A stretch of DNA of 36,979 nucleotides from Burkholderiales bacterium (GCA_003963075.1 RXJV01000026.1:1-36979); one strand, 5' to 3'. Counted from the stretch's first letter, positions 1 through 8,517 are shown. The notes: generated from the letters alone by a model not told the origin. Made by a program: numbers and translations.

Positions 1-60
1 GCCGAGGCCGAGGCAAACTACTACCGGCAACTCGCCGAACGTCAGGCCGCTGAGGCCTGA
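1..60 (+). CDS. C-terminal end of an unidentified protein (partial)
   Basis: Frame 1 is open from the window edge and ends in TGA at 58-60, giving 19 residues (AEAEANYYRQLAERQAAEA). The tail is rich in Ala, Glu, Gln and Arg and looks helical, which is typical of the end of a soluble or coiled-coil protein. Too little is present to assign a family. The reading frame could also be chance, but the composition matches coding sequence of a high-GC genome. Confidence 0.5.
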   Translation, partial: AEAEANYYRQLAERQAAEA

Positions 61-108
61 CTCACACCAACTGGCCTCCACGAATGCCGGTGCGATTCAT
101 TCTCCAAC

Positions 109-552
109 ATGGTGGCCACTTGGGGCACCCGGGTTCCCGGCAATGCCTGCATGCGCATATCAGCGGTGGTTTGGTCAGACGCGAAGACATCGAGGCAGAT
201 CCCAGAGGAGACCTTTTGCCCGAGCCAGCTGACGCCACAGATGGCCACAAGGTTCAATTCGAACCTCCAGCTGGTGGCATGGGCGACAACCTATTCCGTC
301 AACTACCCTGTCAAACGGCCGGACACCGGAAAGAACCGCACCAACGGCCCCAATCCTCCTGAACTGCTTTTCCCACCGGGCTTGGATTACAAAGGAATTT
401 GGGAAGGTCAAGGCGGAGGCGTTTTTGCGGCGCTGGTGCGCTATATGGGCTACGACCTATCTAGTCCACCGCCTGAGCAAAACCGCCGGCTGTGGATCGT
501 CAGCATGCCAACGGAGTATGAGGTCAAGTCAGGCCAGAAGGTGGTTCGATGA
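109..552 (+). CDS. Possible hypothetical protein or gene remnant
   Basis: This frame would encode 147 residues from ATG 109 to TGA 550-552. I recognise no family. The first half reads like non-coding sequence, but the second half (from about residue 80, PPELLFPPGLDYKGIWEGQG, to the end) has a reasonable amino-acid mix with aromatic and charged residues. No ribosome-binding site is evident at ATG 109; a later start is possible. It could be a small lineage-specific gene, the 3' remnant of a decayed gene, or chance. Confidence 0.25.
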   Translation: MVATWGTRVPGNACMRISAVVWSDAKTSRQIPEETFCPSQLTPQMATRFNSNLQLVAWATTYSVNYPVKRPDTGKNRTNGPNPPELLFPPGLDYKGIWEGQGGGVFAALVRYMGYDLSSPPPEQNRRLWIVSMPTEYEVKSGQKVVR

Positions 553-737
553 CGCTACGCATGGGTCGCCGCCCGCAGCGATGGCCTCATTGCTATGACA
601 GTGACAGCGTGATGCCCCGGGCCACCTTGCTCAAGGCTTGCCGATTGCATGGTGTTGGCAGCGCCACATAGTTCGCCACGTGCATCGGCTGCCTGCTTTT
701 TCTCCCTGAGCGGGGCCTTCCGCAACGATGGTTTCTG

Positions 738-879
738 GTCCGCCTGTTGCGCAAGCAGGGCGGACTTCTCCTTGCAAGGCTTGCAATCACACGCGGCACG
801 AGCGCCAACGGCGGACCAGGCCGACTTCCGACCTCGCCGAGGTCACCGAGAGAGTCTGCCGCGGCGGCTGGCATCAGCC
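738..879. repeat. Cluster of perfect inverted repeats
   Basis: Four inverted repeats lie within 142 bp. Arms GTCCGCC (738-744) and GGCGGAC (759-765) enclose the palindrome TTGCGCAA. TTGCAAG/CTTGCAA (772-786) and GACCTCG/CGAGGTC (830-844) are each perfect 7-bp arms around one central base. GGCTG/CAGCC (866-879) has a 4-base loop. There is no T-run after any of them and no gene nearby that needs a terminator. They could be protein-binding sites, cruciform-prone DNA or parts of a structured RNA; the function is unknown. Confidence 0.55.
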
Positions 880-1223
880 ATGGGTCAGGGGCCTGGGGCT
901 GCTAAGGGTGGACCAGGGGCTCTCGCAGCCTGACTCACGAAGCCGGCGAGGACTGTTCCGCCAAGTGTTGCGGACAATCCAGCCACGAGGGCGATTGGCG
1001 GAGTTCTTGCGGTGTCCAGAACGGCCTCTTTGCCGCCAAACAGGTGGCTTGGGGCCAAAGACCTCCGCCAAGTCGGAGCCAAATTGGTTCACCGATGAGG
1101 AAAAACCAGCGTCCATGCGGGTTATCGGACGATGCGCCCATGCTGGGCCATCATCGGCGTGTGGGCGGCGAGGTCGGTTTTGGTGTCGGCGTTCATCGGG
1201 GCGCGCATTATCTGGCGCCGCCA

Positions 1224-1256
1224 AAGAACAAGGCCCGCATCGCGGGCCTTGTTCTT
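1224..1256. terminator. Strong hairpin, probable bidirectional terminator
   Basis: Positions 1224-1238 and 1242-1256 are perfect reverse complements: a 15-bp stem with a 3-base loop, GC-rich in the middle and ending in AAGAAC/GTTCTT, so each strand ends its stem in a U-containing tract. It lies 80 bp beyond the stop of the minus-strand TonB-domain gene (1337), where a terminator is expected, and would equally stop transcripts coming from the left. Confidence 0.75.
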
Positions 1257-1336
1257 GCGTCATGCCAAACGGCTGGTGTGCCGCTTGTCGCTGACGAGGC
1301 ATCGGCCCGTCCAGCGGGACCGGCCTCGATCCTCGT

Positions 1337-1651
1337 TCAGTCTTCCGACTTGAAGACCAGCTTGACTTCGTGCGTCTGGGCGGCGCCGGTGCCTTCAAAC
1401 TTCCACTGGCTCAGGGCATCGACGGCCGCGCGGTCGAAGATGCGCTTGGGTTCGGCTTCGACGACTTCCACGTTGGACACCTTGCCGTCGCCAGCGATCG
1501 CGATCTTGGCGCGGACGCTGCCAGTGGTGATGTTCTTGCGCGCGGCCTCGGCGGGGTACTCCGGAGCGACCTTCTTCAGGACCTTGGCGTCAGCATGGGC
1601 CAGGGAAGCAGCGGCAAGCAGGGCGAGGGCGAGGGCGGAACGAACGAACAT
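1337..1651 (-). CDS. Short exported TonB C-terminal-domain protein
   Basis: A 104-residue protein. Residues 1-20 are a signal peptide (Arg4, then a run of Ala/Leu) with a likely cleavage after AHA at about residue 20. Residues about 24-104 match the TonB C-terminal fold: YPAEAARKN, then the conserved pattern of a Gly-Lys-Val strand (GDGKVSNVEVVEA) and a C-terminal AVDALSQWKFEG, typical of the TonB CTD. In full-length TonB this domain contacts the TonB box of outer-membrane receptors. Here the long proline-rich periplasm-spanning linker is absent and the protein is much shorter than TonB (about 240 residues). No ExbB/ExbD lies nearby. Start: ATG 1651, because it begins the signal peptide; upstream in-frame sequence is not protein-like. 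It may be a periplasmic accessory protein rather than an energy transducer. Confidence 0.85.
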   Translation of the reverse strand: MFVRSALALALLAAASLAHADAKVLKKVAPEYPAEAARKNITTGSVRAKIAIAGDGKVSNVEVVEAEPKRIFDRAAVDALSQWKFEGTGAAQTHEVKLVFKSED

Positions 1652-1827
1652 GGCGTGGGTCTTTCGATGGGGTTGATCGGTGCGTCTGCGGCTCGTGACC
1701 GCGTGGCAAAACGGATTCTGTCGGAGCGCCCCCCCGGGGATAAGGGGGCGGCCCGTGCACAAGTCACGCGGAAAACATCGGGTTATCCCGTAGTCGATCC
1801 GGGCGTCAACTTTGTCACGGGCAAAGA

Positions 1828-1858
1828 CGACGAAGCCCTCGCGAGGAGGGCTTCGTCG
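1828..1858 (-). terminator. Terminator downstream of suhB
   Basis: Arms at 1828-1840 and 1846-1858 pair perfectly (13 bp, GC-rich, containing GAAGCCCTC/GAGGGCTTC) around a 5-base loop. It lies 14 bp beyond the suhB stop codon, and the minus strand continues TCTTTG, a short U-tract. The position and stem fit a Rho-independent terminator for suhB. Confidence 0.75.
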
Positions 1859-1872
1859 GCTGGGCGCTGGGG

Positions 1873-2820
1873 TCAGACGGGGGCGTCCTCGCCGGCGTCG
1901 TCTTTGCGGATGCGCACGGGGGCGCGCTTTCTCGGCGCCTCGGCGGCCGCGGCCGGGGCGGTGACTTCGGCCGCGGCGGCCGGCGGCGCCGCGATGGCTT
2001 CGTCGTCCTTGATGACCCGGGTGTAGGGCGACAGGATGCTGACGAGCTGGGCGTAGATCTTGGGGTTGCCGGCCACCACCTCACGCTGGTGCAGGAAGTC
2101 GGCCTCGCCGGTGAAGTTGCCGATCAGGCCACCGGCCTCCGACACGATCAGCGAGCCCGCGGCCACATCCCAGGGCTGCAGCCCGGTTTCGAAGAAGGCG
2201 TCGTAGTAGCCCGCTGCCACGTAGCAGAGGTCCAGCGCCGCGGCGCCCGGCCGGCGCAGGCCGGCGCACTGCTGCATGACTTCCTCGAACATCTTCACGT
2301 AGCGCTTGAAATTGTCGCCGCGGCGGAACGGGAAGCCGGTGCCGATAAGAGCATCGCTCATCCGGGTGCGGCGGGACACGCGCAGGCGGCGATCGTTCAG
2401 GAAGGCGCCGCGGCCCTTGGTGGCGTAGAAGAGGTCGTTGCGGGTCGGGTCGTAGACGACGGCCTGCTGCACCACGCCGCGATGGGCCAGCGCGATCGAC
2501 ACGCAGTAGACCGGCAGGCCGTGGATGAAGTTGGTGGTGCCATCCAGCGGATCGATGATCCAGACGTATTCGGAGTGCTTGGCGCCGTGGGTGCGGCCCG
2601 ACTCTTCGGCCAGGATGCCGTGGTCGGGGTAGGCGCCGAGCAGCGTCTCGATGATGACCCCTTCCGCCGCATGATCGACCTCGGTCACGAAGTCGTTCGG
2701 GCTCTTGGTGTTGATCCGCAGCGCCTCCAGGTCCAGCGAGGCGCGGTTGATCAGGGCGCCGGCCGCGCGCGCCGCCTTGATGGCGACATTGAGCATGGGA
2801 TGGAGGGACGTCTGCAACAT
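1873..2820 (-). CDS. suhB: Inositol-1-monophosphatase family protein SuhB
   Basis: A 315-residue member of the Mg2+-dependent, Li+-sensitive phosphatase family, which hydrolyses myo-inositol phosphates; in E. coli SuhB also joins the Nus complex that supports rRNA transcription. Visible metal-site motifs are AEESG (residues 71-75, metal-binding Glu), DPLDGTTNF (90-98, both Asp and the catalytic loop) and WDVAAG (217-222, third Asp). The core ends near residue 270. After it comes a 45-residue tail of Ala/Pro/Glu followed by basic [11 protein letters not shown], absent from the usual 265-residue family. Start: ATG 2820, giving the N-terminus [14 protein letters not shown] 2796 (HPM) is an alternative, since many relatives begin close to that point. 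Neither has a strong Shine-Dalgarno. The gene diverges from trmJ across a 120-bp gap and has its own terminator. Confidence 0.93.
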   Translation of the reverse strand: MLQTSLHPMLNVAIKAARAAGALINRASLDLEALRINTKSPNDFVTEVDHAAEGVIIETLLGAYPDHGILAEESGRTHGAKHSEYVWIIDPLDGTTNFIHGLPVYCVSIALAHRGVVQQAVVYDPTRNDLFYATKGRGAFLNDRRLRVSRRTRMSDALIGTGFPFRRGDNFKRYVKMFEEVMQQCAGLRRPGAAALDLCYVAAGYYDAFFETGLQPWDVAAGSLIVSEAGGLIGNFTGEADFLHQREVVAGNPKIYAQLVSILSPYTRVIKDDEAIAAPPAAAAEVTAPAAAAEAPRKRAPVRIRKDDAGEDAPV

Positions 2821-2940
2821 GCGGGCACTCGCAAAAATGGAAGGGGCTGGCGGATGGAAAGAGCGACGGAAGCCGTGGCCGTAGAGGGCACGAGGCAGCC
2901 GGATAATCCTCCATTCTAGCCGCAGCCCCCGTACAAACCC

Positions 2941-3678
2941 GTGGAATCCACACGCTTCATCCTCATCAACACCAGCCATGCCGGCAATGTCGGTGCCACG
3001 GCCCGGGCGATGAAGGTGATGGGTTTTGGCGACCTGGTGCTGGTGGCCCCACGCTTTGCCGATGTGCTCTGCCACGAGGAGGCCGTGGCGATGGCCAGCG
3101 GCGCGGCCGACGTCCTGGCCCGGGCGCGCGTCGTGCCCACCCTGGCCGACGCGCTGGATGGCGTGGACTTCGCCTGCGCCACCGCGATGACGCCGCGCGA
3201 CTTTGGCCCCCCCACCCACGAGCCGCGCAGGCTGTTCGCCGAACTGGCTGCGCAGGCAGCGGCGCCGCGCCTGGCCTTGGTGTTCGGCTCCGAGCGCTAT
3301 GGCATGGCCAATGACGACGTCTATCGCTGCCACGCGGTGCTGAGCATTCCCACGCACCCCGGCTACGGCTCGCTGAACCTGGCGCAGGCCGTGCAATTGC
3401 TCGCCTATGACCTGCGCCAGGCATTGGGCGGCTTCGGCGTACAGAGCCGCACACCCGACCCCGATCGGGCCGACGCCCAGGCCGTGCAGGGATTGCTGGA
3501 GCATCTGCAGAGCGCACTGACTGACATCGGCTACCTCGACCCCGCCGCACCCAAGAAGCTGATGCCGCGGCTCAACCAGCTTTTCAACCGCGCCGGGCTG
3601 ACCCACGAGGAGGTCCACATCCTGCGGGGAATCGCCCGCCAGATGAGCAAGACCGCAGCCCCGTCAGGCTCGAACTAG
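2941..3678 (+). CDS. trmJ: tRNA (cytidine/uridine-2'-O-)-methyltransferase TrmJ
   Basis: A 245-residue SPOUT-class methyltransferase of the TrmH/TrmJ family, expected to 2'-O-methylate nucleotide 32 of the tRNA anticodon loop using S-adenosylmethionine. Motif 1 is [16 protein letters not shown] (10-25). The SAM-binding trefoil knot is seen as [10 protein letters not shown] and [19 protein letters not shown] in the middle of the protein. The C-terminal helical part (from about residue 165) fits TrmJ rather than TrmL. The start is GTG 2941: it gives the family's usual short lead-in before motif 1, and no ATG is available upstream. cysE follows after 38 bp in the same direction, so the two are probably co-transcribed. 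Confidence 0.92.
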   Translation: MESTRFILINTSHAGNVGATARAMKVMGFGDLVLVAPRFADVLCHEEAVAMASGAADVLARARVVPTLADALDGVDFACATAMTPRDFGPPTHEPRRLFAELAAQAAAPRLALVFGSERYGMANDDVYRCHAVLSIPTHPGYGSLNLAQAVQLLAYDLRQALGGFGVQSRTPDPDRADAQAVQGLLEHLQSALTDIGYLDPAAPKKLMPRLNQLFNRAGLTHEEVHILRGIARQMSKTAAPSGSN

Positions 3679-3716
3679 CGCGCCTACACTGGTGCGCCTA
3701 TCTCCCTGGACACACC

Positions 3717-4493
3717 ATGTTCCAGCGCCTGCGCGAAGACATCGCCCTGATCCTCGAACGCGACCCGGCGGCCCGCTCCGCCTGGGAGGTGCTGACGTGC
3801 TATCCCGGCCTGCATGCGCTGATGTTCCACCGCCGCGCGCACTGGCTGTGGAACCATGGCTATAAGTGGCTGGCGCGTTGGCTGTCGCACTGGAGCCGCT
3901 TTCTGACCGGCATCGAGATTCACCCCGGGGCGCGCATCGGCCGCAGGGTCTTCATCGACCACGGCATGGGCATCGTCATCGGCGAGATGGCCGAAATCGG
4001 TGAGGGCTGCACCATCTACCAGGGCGTGACTTTGGGTGGCACCTCGCTGGCCAAGGGCGCCAAGCGCCATCCGACCCTGGGCCCGGGCGTGATCGTCGGC
4101 GCCAATGCCTGCGTGCTGGGCGGCTTCACGGTCGGTGCGGGGGCCCGCATCGGCTCCGGCGCGGTCGTCACCAAGCCGGTGCCGGCCGGTGCGACCGCCG
4201 TTGGCAACCCGGCCCGCATCATCGAGGCTGCCAGCGAGCAGGCCCGTGAGGCCGCGGCAGCCAAGATGGGCTTCTCGGCCTATGGCGTGACCCAGGGTGA
4301 CGACCCGATGGCGCTGGCCATGCGTGGCCTGATCGACAGCGCCTCCGGCCATGAACACCAGATCGCGCTGTTGTGGCGTGCGGTCTGCAAGCTGTCCGCC
4401 GAGCGGGGCCAGGCAGTGGGCGACTGCGTGCCGGAGGACGCCCAGCGCGACGAAACCTTTGATGCGGCGGAGCTCAACCGGCTCGTGAAGTGA
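3717..4493 (+). CDS. cysE: Serine O-acetyltransferase
   Basis: A 258-residue left-handed beta-helix acetyltransferase that makes O-acetyl-L-serine from serine and acetyl-CoA, the committed step of cysteine synthesis. The short alpha-helical N-terminus (to about residue 60) is followed by hexapeptide repeats from IHPGARIG (68-75). Catalytic residues expected for the family are visible: Asp81-His82 in [12 protein letters not shown] and His118 in KRHPTLG. The GGT loop ([10 protein letters not shown]) is intact. Beyond the helix (after PARIIE) there is a roughly 85-residue C-terminal extension, as in other betaproteobacterial CysE. Feedback inhibition by cysteine is usual for the family but cannot be read from the sequence. 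Downstream hairpins separate it from the next gene. Confidence 0.95.
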   Translation: MFQRLREDIALILERDPAARSAWEVLTCYPGLHALMFHRRAHWLWNHGYKWLARWLSHWSRFLTGIEIHPGARIGRRVFIDHGMGIVIGEMAEIGEGCTIYQGVTLGGTSLAKGAKRHPTLGPGVIVGANACVLGGFTVGAGARIGSGAVVTKPVPAGATAVGNPARIIEAASEQAREAAAAKMGFSAYGVTQGDDPMALAMRGLIDSASGHEHQIALLWRAVCKLSAERGQAVGDCVPEDAQRDETFDAAELNRLVK

Positions 4494-4496
4494 GCA

Positions 4497-4522
4497 GCCG
4501 CCGGGCTCGCCGGCCCGGCGGC
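4497..4522 (+). terminator. GC-rich hairpin after cysE
   Basis: A perfect 10-bp stem (GCCGCCGGGC with GCCCGGCGGC) and a 6-base loop start 3 bp after the cysE stop codon. No U-run follows, so it may be a weak terminator or a 3'-end stabiliser. Confidence 0.55.
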
Positions 4523-4559
4523 AGGCACTGAAGCTGCCAGATCGAGACATTTGCCGGCC

Positions 4560-4623
4560 GACGCTGTCGCCTCAGCGTCGGGTGCGCAACGCGCATGCCC
4601 CAGAATCGCGGCCTTCGGGCCGC
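4560..4623 (+). other. Two tandem leader hairpins before the sensor diguanylate cyclase
   Basis: GACGCTG/CAGCGTC (4560-4579) is a perfect 7-bp stem with a 6-base loop. GCGGCC-TTCG-GGCCGC (4608-4623) is a perfect 6-bp stem closed by a UUCG tetraloop, a very stable RNA fold, ending 33 bp before the ATG of the next gene. They may be leader structures of that gene or late termination elements for cysE. Confidence 0.45.
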
Positions 4624-4656
4624 CGGCCCGGTCCACCGGGTCTGCCAACGCTGAGC

Positions 4657-7600
4657 ATGTTCCGACTGCAGTTTTCCCATGGCTGGCGCCTGGCGCTCGC
4701 TCTGCTGATGGTTGCTGCGATCTCCGTGGCCTCCGCCGCCATGCCGCCGCCTTACCGGGCGAGGCTGGGAGACATCGTGTTTCAGCATGTCACGCAGGAT
4801 CAGGGCCTGCCGAATGCGATCGCGGTGGCGCTGGCCGAGGACGGCCAGGGCTTTCTGTGGATCGGCAGCCCCAGCGGCCTGTCGCGCTGGGATGGCTACC
4901 GATTCCGGCTCTACCAGGTCGACCCGACCCGTGAGGGCGCGCTGCTGGACAGCTATGTGCAGTCCCTGCATGGCGATGCGCAGGGCCGGCTCTGGGTGGG
5001 CACGACCTCGGCCGGCCTGCTGCGCTACGACCCGGCGACGGACGGCTTCGTCCGCTACCCCGTCGGCGGGGCGTCTGGTCTCAGCCATGTCAGCGTGCGC
5101 CAGATGCAGGACGACGGTGACGGGGGGCTGTGGGTGGTCACCGATGCCGGCCTGGACCGACTCGACATCGCCAGCGGCCGCATTGAGCATGCCAGCCACG
5201 GCTGGGCTGCGGCTGCCGGCGCCCAGGTGCGCGTGATCTTGCGCGATCGCCGCGGCGCTCTCTGGCTGGGCAGCACGGCGGGGCTGTTCAAGCGCGAGCC
5301 CGGCGGCGGGCCCTTGCAGCCAGTGGCGCTGCGTGCGGGCGCCCGGGTCCAGCCGGAGGCGCTGCGTCAGGACAGCGAGGGCCGGATCTGGGTCGGCAGC
5401 CTGCAGCACGGCGTCTTCGTGCTGCCGGACGATGGGCAGGCGCCGGCCGTGCCCCTGCATGAGCGCCACGCACCGGATGGCCTGGACCTGCTGGGCGATA
5501 CGCAGATCGCCAGCCTCATCGAGGTGAACCCGGGGGAGATGTGGGTGGCGACGCTGACCCAGGGCCTGGTGGCCGTGGACTTCGAGCATGGGCAGAGCCG
5601 GCGCATCCGCCATGTGCCCGCCTGGCCGCTGAGTCTGGCCGACAACGGGCTGCGTGCCCTCTACCGCGACCGTGCCGGTCTGATCTGGGTGGCCACCAAC
5701 CGCGGCCTGAGCCGCCACGACCCCCATCAGACCGGGGTGCGGAGTCGTTTCGGACTGATGCCCGACGGCAGCGACGCGCTGGATGCCCGCTTCATCGGCA
5801 CCGAGATCAGCTGGATCCAGCCGATGCCCGACGGGCGGATCTGGCTGGGCACGCACAAGAGCGGTGTCGACATCCTGGATGCATCGGGGGCTCGCGTCGG
5901 TTCCCTGCGGCCCGACGCAGGCCATCCTGAGTCGGCACTGCCGGCCGATCTGGTGCTGGCCATGGCGCCGGCGCCGGACGGCGGCGTCTTCATCGGCACC
6001 AAGCGTGGGCTTTACCGGGCCGATGCTGGCGCGCGCCGCGTCGCGCGCGTCGCGCTGACCGGCCGCGACCCGTCGGCATCGGTCTGGGCCCTGCTCGCCG
6101 ACGGCGATACCTTGTGGATCGGTGGTCAGACCGACGGTCTGTGGCGGCTGGACCTCAAGGGCGGGCAGGCCGAGCCGGTTGCGCTCGACGCGCCGGGCCT
6201 GAGCGATCAGCGCGTGACCGTGCTGGCGCATGACACGAGCCAGCCCGGCAGGCTGTGGGTCGGCACCCGCTATGGGCTGAACCAGGTTGACCCGGCGCGT
6301 CGCAGCGTCACGCGGTGGCTGCCCGGCCCCGCCGGGTCGCGCTCGCTGTCGGCCGGCTTCATCACGACCCTGCTGAGCGACACGCGGGGCCGGCTGTGGG
6401 TCGGCAGCTATGGCGGCGGCATCGACCTGTTGCCGGCGGCCGACGGTGACGGGCGGCCCCAGCGCCTGGGCTTGGCCGAGGGTCTGCCGGACAGCACCGT
6501 GAACGCGCTGCTGAGCGACCAGCAGGGAAACATCTGGGCCAGCACCGACAACGGCCTGGCCCGCATCGATTCGAACAGCCTCGCGGTGCTGGCGCTGCGC
6601 CGCGCCGAGGGCGTGGTGTTCCCGACCTACTGGACCGCCTCGGCGGCACGCACCGAGCGCGGCGAGTTGCTGTTCGGCGGCGGCGGCGGCATGACCATCG
6701 TGCAGCCCGACCAACTGCAGGCCTGGGCCTACCGGCCGCGCGTGCTGATCAGCGACGTGAAGCTCGGCGGGCAGAGCGTGCCGGTCGGCGATGGCAGCGG
6801 GCCGCTGATCGTGCGGCCTGAGGCCAACAGCCTGGCGGTGGAGTTCTCATCGAGCGACTTCTCTGCACCCGAGCGCAACCGCTTCGCCTTCAGGCTCGAG
6901 GGCTATGACCGGGATTGGATCGCGGCCGACCCCTCGCACCGCCTCGCCACCTATGCCAACCTGCCACCGGGCGACTACCGGCTGCATCTGCGTGCCTCCA
7001 ACCGGGACGGGCAGTGGGGCGAGCAGGTGCTGGCCCTGCCGGTTCGCGTGTTGCCGGCCTGGCACCAGACCTGGGGGTTCCGCGCCGCCGCCGTCCTGGG
7101 CCTGGGCCTGCTGCTGCGGGCTGCCATGCGGGTGCGTACACGGTTGCTGCACCGCCGTCAGCGCGAGCTCGAGCGCAAGGTGAGGCAGCGCACGGCCGAA
7201 CTGGAAGCCTTGCATGCGGCGCTGGAGGAGAAATCGGCGCAGCTGCAGCGCAGCAGCCTCACCGACCCGCTGACCGGCCTGCACAACCGCCGTTTCCTGA
7301 CCGAGCATATCGAGCAGGACCTGGCAGCCAGCCTGCGCCGGGCCCAGGAGGTGCGCGCCGCGGGTGGTCAGCCGCTGGATACCGACTGTGTCTTCCTGCT
7401 GGTCGACCTGGATGCCTTCAAGCGCATCAACGACCGCTACGGCCACGCTGCCGGAGATGCGGTGCTGGTGCAGTTCGGCGCGCGCCTGCGCGGTGTGCTG
7501 CGTGAGTCCGACTACCTGGTGCGTTGGGGCGGTGAGGAGTTTTTGGCCGTGGCGCGCGACACCGACCGGCTGCGTGCAGAAGAACTGGCCGAACGCATGC

Positions 7601-7926
7601 GAACCGCGGTGGCCGACAAGCCCTTCGGGCTCGACGACGGCCGGGAATTGGCGGTGAGCTGTTCGATCGGCTTCGCCTGCATGCCCTTTGACTTCGATCG
7701 CCCGCAGGCCAGGAGCTGGCAGCAGATCATCAACATTGCCGACCTCGGGCTCTACGCGGCCAAGCGCTCAGGGCGCAATGCCTGGGTGGGCATGCACGCC
7801 GGCCCCTGCGCGCCGGGGCAGACCCAGGTGGGCGAGTTTTGCGTGACCAGCAACCGCGAACTGGAGGTCGTGGCAGCCGCACTGCGCTCGCCGGCGGCGC
7901 CGGGCGCCGTACTTGAAGAGGGCTGA
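4657..7926 (+). CDS. Membrane sensor diguanylate cyclase with two-component-type beta-propellers
   Basis: A 1089-residue protein. Residues 1-28 form a signal peptide or anchor (ending ASAA). A very long periplasmic part follows, built of repeated propeller blades with LWVG/LWIGS-type motifs (Reg_prop repeats, about residues 35-690), then a Y_Y_Y Ig-like domain (about 715-800, containing LPPGDYRLHLRASN). One transmembrane helix lies at about 806-824, a coiled coil at about 825-865, and a GGDEF domain from about 867 (DPLTGLHNRRF) to 1035. The active-site motif is GGEEF (958-962), a catalytically competent variant, and RESD (949-952) is an inhibitory I-site. It should make cyclic di-GMP in the cytoplasm in response to a periplasmic ligand, probably a carbohydrate or polymer product by analogy with related hybrid sensors. 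Start: ATG 4657, because it opens the signal peptide; an upstream ATG at 4582 would add an un-protein-like lead. Confidence 0.92.
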   Translation: MFRLQFSHGWRLALALLMVAAISVASAAMPPPYRARLGDIVFQHVTQDQGLPNAIAVALAEDGQGFLWIGSPSGLSRWDGYRFRLYQVDPTREGALLDSYVQSLHGDAQGRLWVGTTSAGLLRYDPATDGFVRYPVGGASGLSHVSVRQMQDDGDGGLWVVTDAGLDRLDIASGRIEHASHGWAAAAGAQVRVILRDRRGALWLGSTAGLFKREPGGGPLQPVALRAGARVQPEALRQDSEGRIWVGSLQHGVFVLPDDGQAPAVPLHERHAPDGLDLLGDTQIASLIEVNPGEMWVATLTQGLVAVDFEHGQSRRIRHVPAWPLSLADNGLRALYRDRAGLIWVATNRGLSRHDPHQTGVRSRFGLMPDGSDALDARFIGTEISWIQPMPDGRIWLGTHKSGVDILDASGARVGSLRPDAGHPESALPADLVLAMAPAPDGGVFIGTKRGLYRADAGARRVARVALTGRDPSASVWALLADGDTLWIGGQTDGLWRLDLKGGQAEPVALDAPGLSDQRVTVLAHDTSQPGRLWVGTRYGLNQVDPARRSVTRWLPGPAGSRSLSAGFITTLLSDTRGRLWVGSYGGGIDLLPAADGDGRPQRLGLAEGLPDSTVNALLSDQQGNIWASTDNGLARIDSNSLAVLALRRAEGVVFPTYWTASAARTERGELLFGGGGGMTIVQPDQLQAWAYRPRVLISDVKLGGQSVPVGDGSGPLIVRPEANSLAVEFSSSDFSAPERNRFAFRLEGYDRDWIAADPSHRLATYANLPPGDYRLHLRASNRDGQWGEQVLALPVRVLPAWHQTWGFRAAAVLGLGLLLRAAMRVRTRLLHRRQRELERKVRQRTAELEALHAALEEKSAQLQRSSLTDPLTGLHNRRFLTEHIEQDLAASLRRAQEVRAAGGQPLDTDCVFLLVDLDAFKRINDRYGHAAGDAVLVQFGARLRGVLRESDYLVRWGGEEFLAVARDTDRLRAEELAERMRTAVADKPFGLDDGRELAVSCSIGFACMPFDFDRPQARSWQQIINIADLGLYAAKRSGRNAWVGMHAGPCAPGQTQVGEFCVTSNRELEVVAAALRSPAAPGAVLEEG

Positions 7927-8517
7927 TCAGGCGGCCGGTGGCCGCTGCGCGCTCTTGGGCCTGAAGGCCTTGCAGACCTCGTCACGGGTCTCAAGGTAGG
8001 GCCCGCCGAGCAGGTCGATGCAGTAGGGCACCGCGGCGAAGATGCCGCTGGCGTTGGCATGGCCCGCCAGGGTCTCGGCAATCGCCTTGGGCTGGCCGGG
8101 CAGGTTGATGATCAGCGCCTGGCCGCGGATGACGGCCACCTGGCGGGACAGGATGGCGGTGGGCACGAAGTGCAGCGAGATCTGCCGCATCTGCTCGCCG
8201 AAGCCGGGCATCACGCGGTCGGCCACCGCCAGCGTGGCCTCGGGCGTCACGTCGCGCGGTGCCGGGCCGGTGCCGCCGGTGGTCAGCACCAGGTCGCAGC
8301 CTGCGGTGTCGACGAGCTCGATCAGGCTCTGAGAGATGCCCGCTTGATCGTCCGGGATCAGGCGGGGAACGAACTCGATGGGGTTGCGCAGCGCGTCGCT
8401 CAGCCAGGCCTGCAGAGCCGGCAGGCCCTGGTCCTGGTAGACGCCGCTGGAGGCCCGGTCGCTGATTGACACGATGCCGATGCGCACGGGTTCCGGGCCG
8501 CGGTCGGTGTCAGGCAT
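7927..8517 (-). CDS. mogA: Molybdopterin adenylyltransferase, MogA/MoaB family
   Basis: A 196-residue MoCF-domain protein. The family activates molybdopterin by adenylation for molybdenum insertion. The signature TTGGTGPAPRDVTPEAT is intact, as is the preceding strand IGIVSISDRASSG near the N-terminus. The length matches E. coli MogA (195 residues) better than MoaB (about 170). Start: ATG 8517, which overlaps the end of darP by 8 bp and has a GGAGA Shine-Dalgarno about 6-10 bases upstream inside darP, so the two genes are translationally close and co-transcribed. The gene converges on the diguanylate cyclase, whose stop codon directly abuts the mogA stop, with no visible terminator between them. 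Confidence 0.9.
   Translation of the reverse strand: MPDTDRGPEPVRIGIVSISDRASSGVYQDQGLPALQAWLSDALRNPIEFVPRLIPDDQAGISQSLIELVDTAGCDLVLTTGGTGPAPRDVTPEATLAVADRVMPGFGEQMRQISLHFVPTAILSRQVAVIRGQALIINLPGQPKAIAETLAGHANASGIFAAVPYCIDLLGGPYLETRDEVCKAFRPKSAQRPPAA

Larger units (their letters stand above)
61..1223. other. Gene-poor stretch with no recognisable gene
   Basis: No reading frame in these 1.16 kb gives a protein family I recognise on either strand, and the third-position GC bias seen in the rest of the window is weak. The longest plus-strand frame with some protein-like character is 109-552 (listed separately). A short minus-strand frame at 885-1082 contains a plausible hydrophobic stretch (PPIALVAGLSATLGG) but no domain. 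The section 738-879 holds several perfect inverted repeats (listed separately). It may be a decayed accessory segment or a regulatory or untranslated region. Confidence 0.5.

Noticed and set aside
885-1082. Minus-strand 65-residue frame with a hydrophobic stretch
   Set aside because: It has no family, no ribosome-binding site and overlaps other equally poor frames. It could be part of a dispersed repeat, but that cannot be shown from one copy.
61-1223. Integron or attC-like array
   Set aside because: The inverted repeats lack the RYYYAAC/GTTRRRY core sites, and no integrase or cassette genes are present.
1873-3618. One long 581-residue minus-strand protein including suhB
   Set aside because: The first 266 residues are antisense to trmJ, are low in protein-like character and precede the natural SuhB start. 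trmJ on the plus strand is a clear conserved gene.
4474-6714. Long minus-strand frame opposite the sensor cyclase
   Set aside because: It is a high-GC antisense frame over a well-supported gene, rich in Gln/His/Arg/Ala, with no domain.
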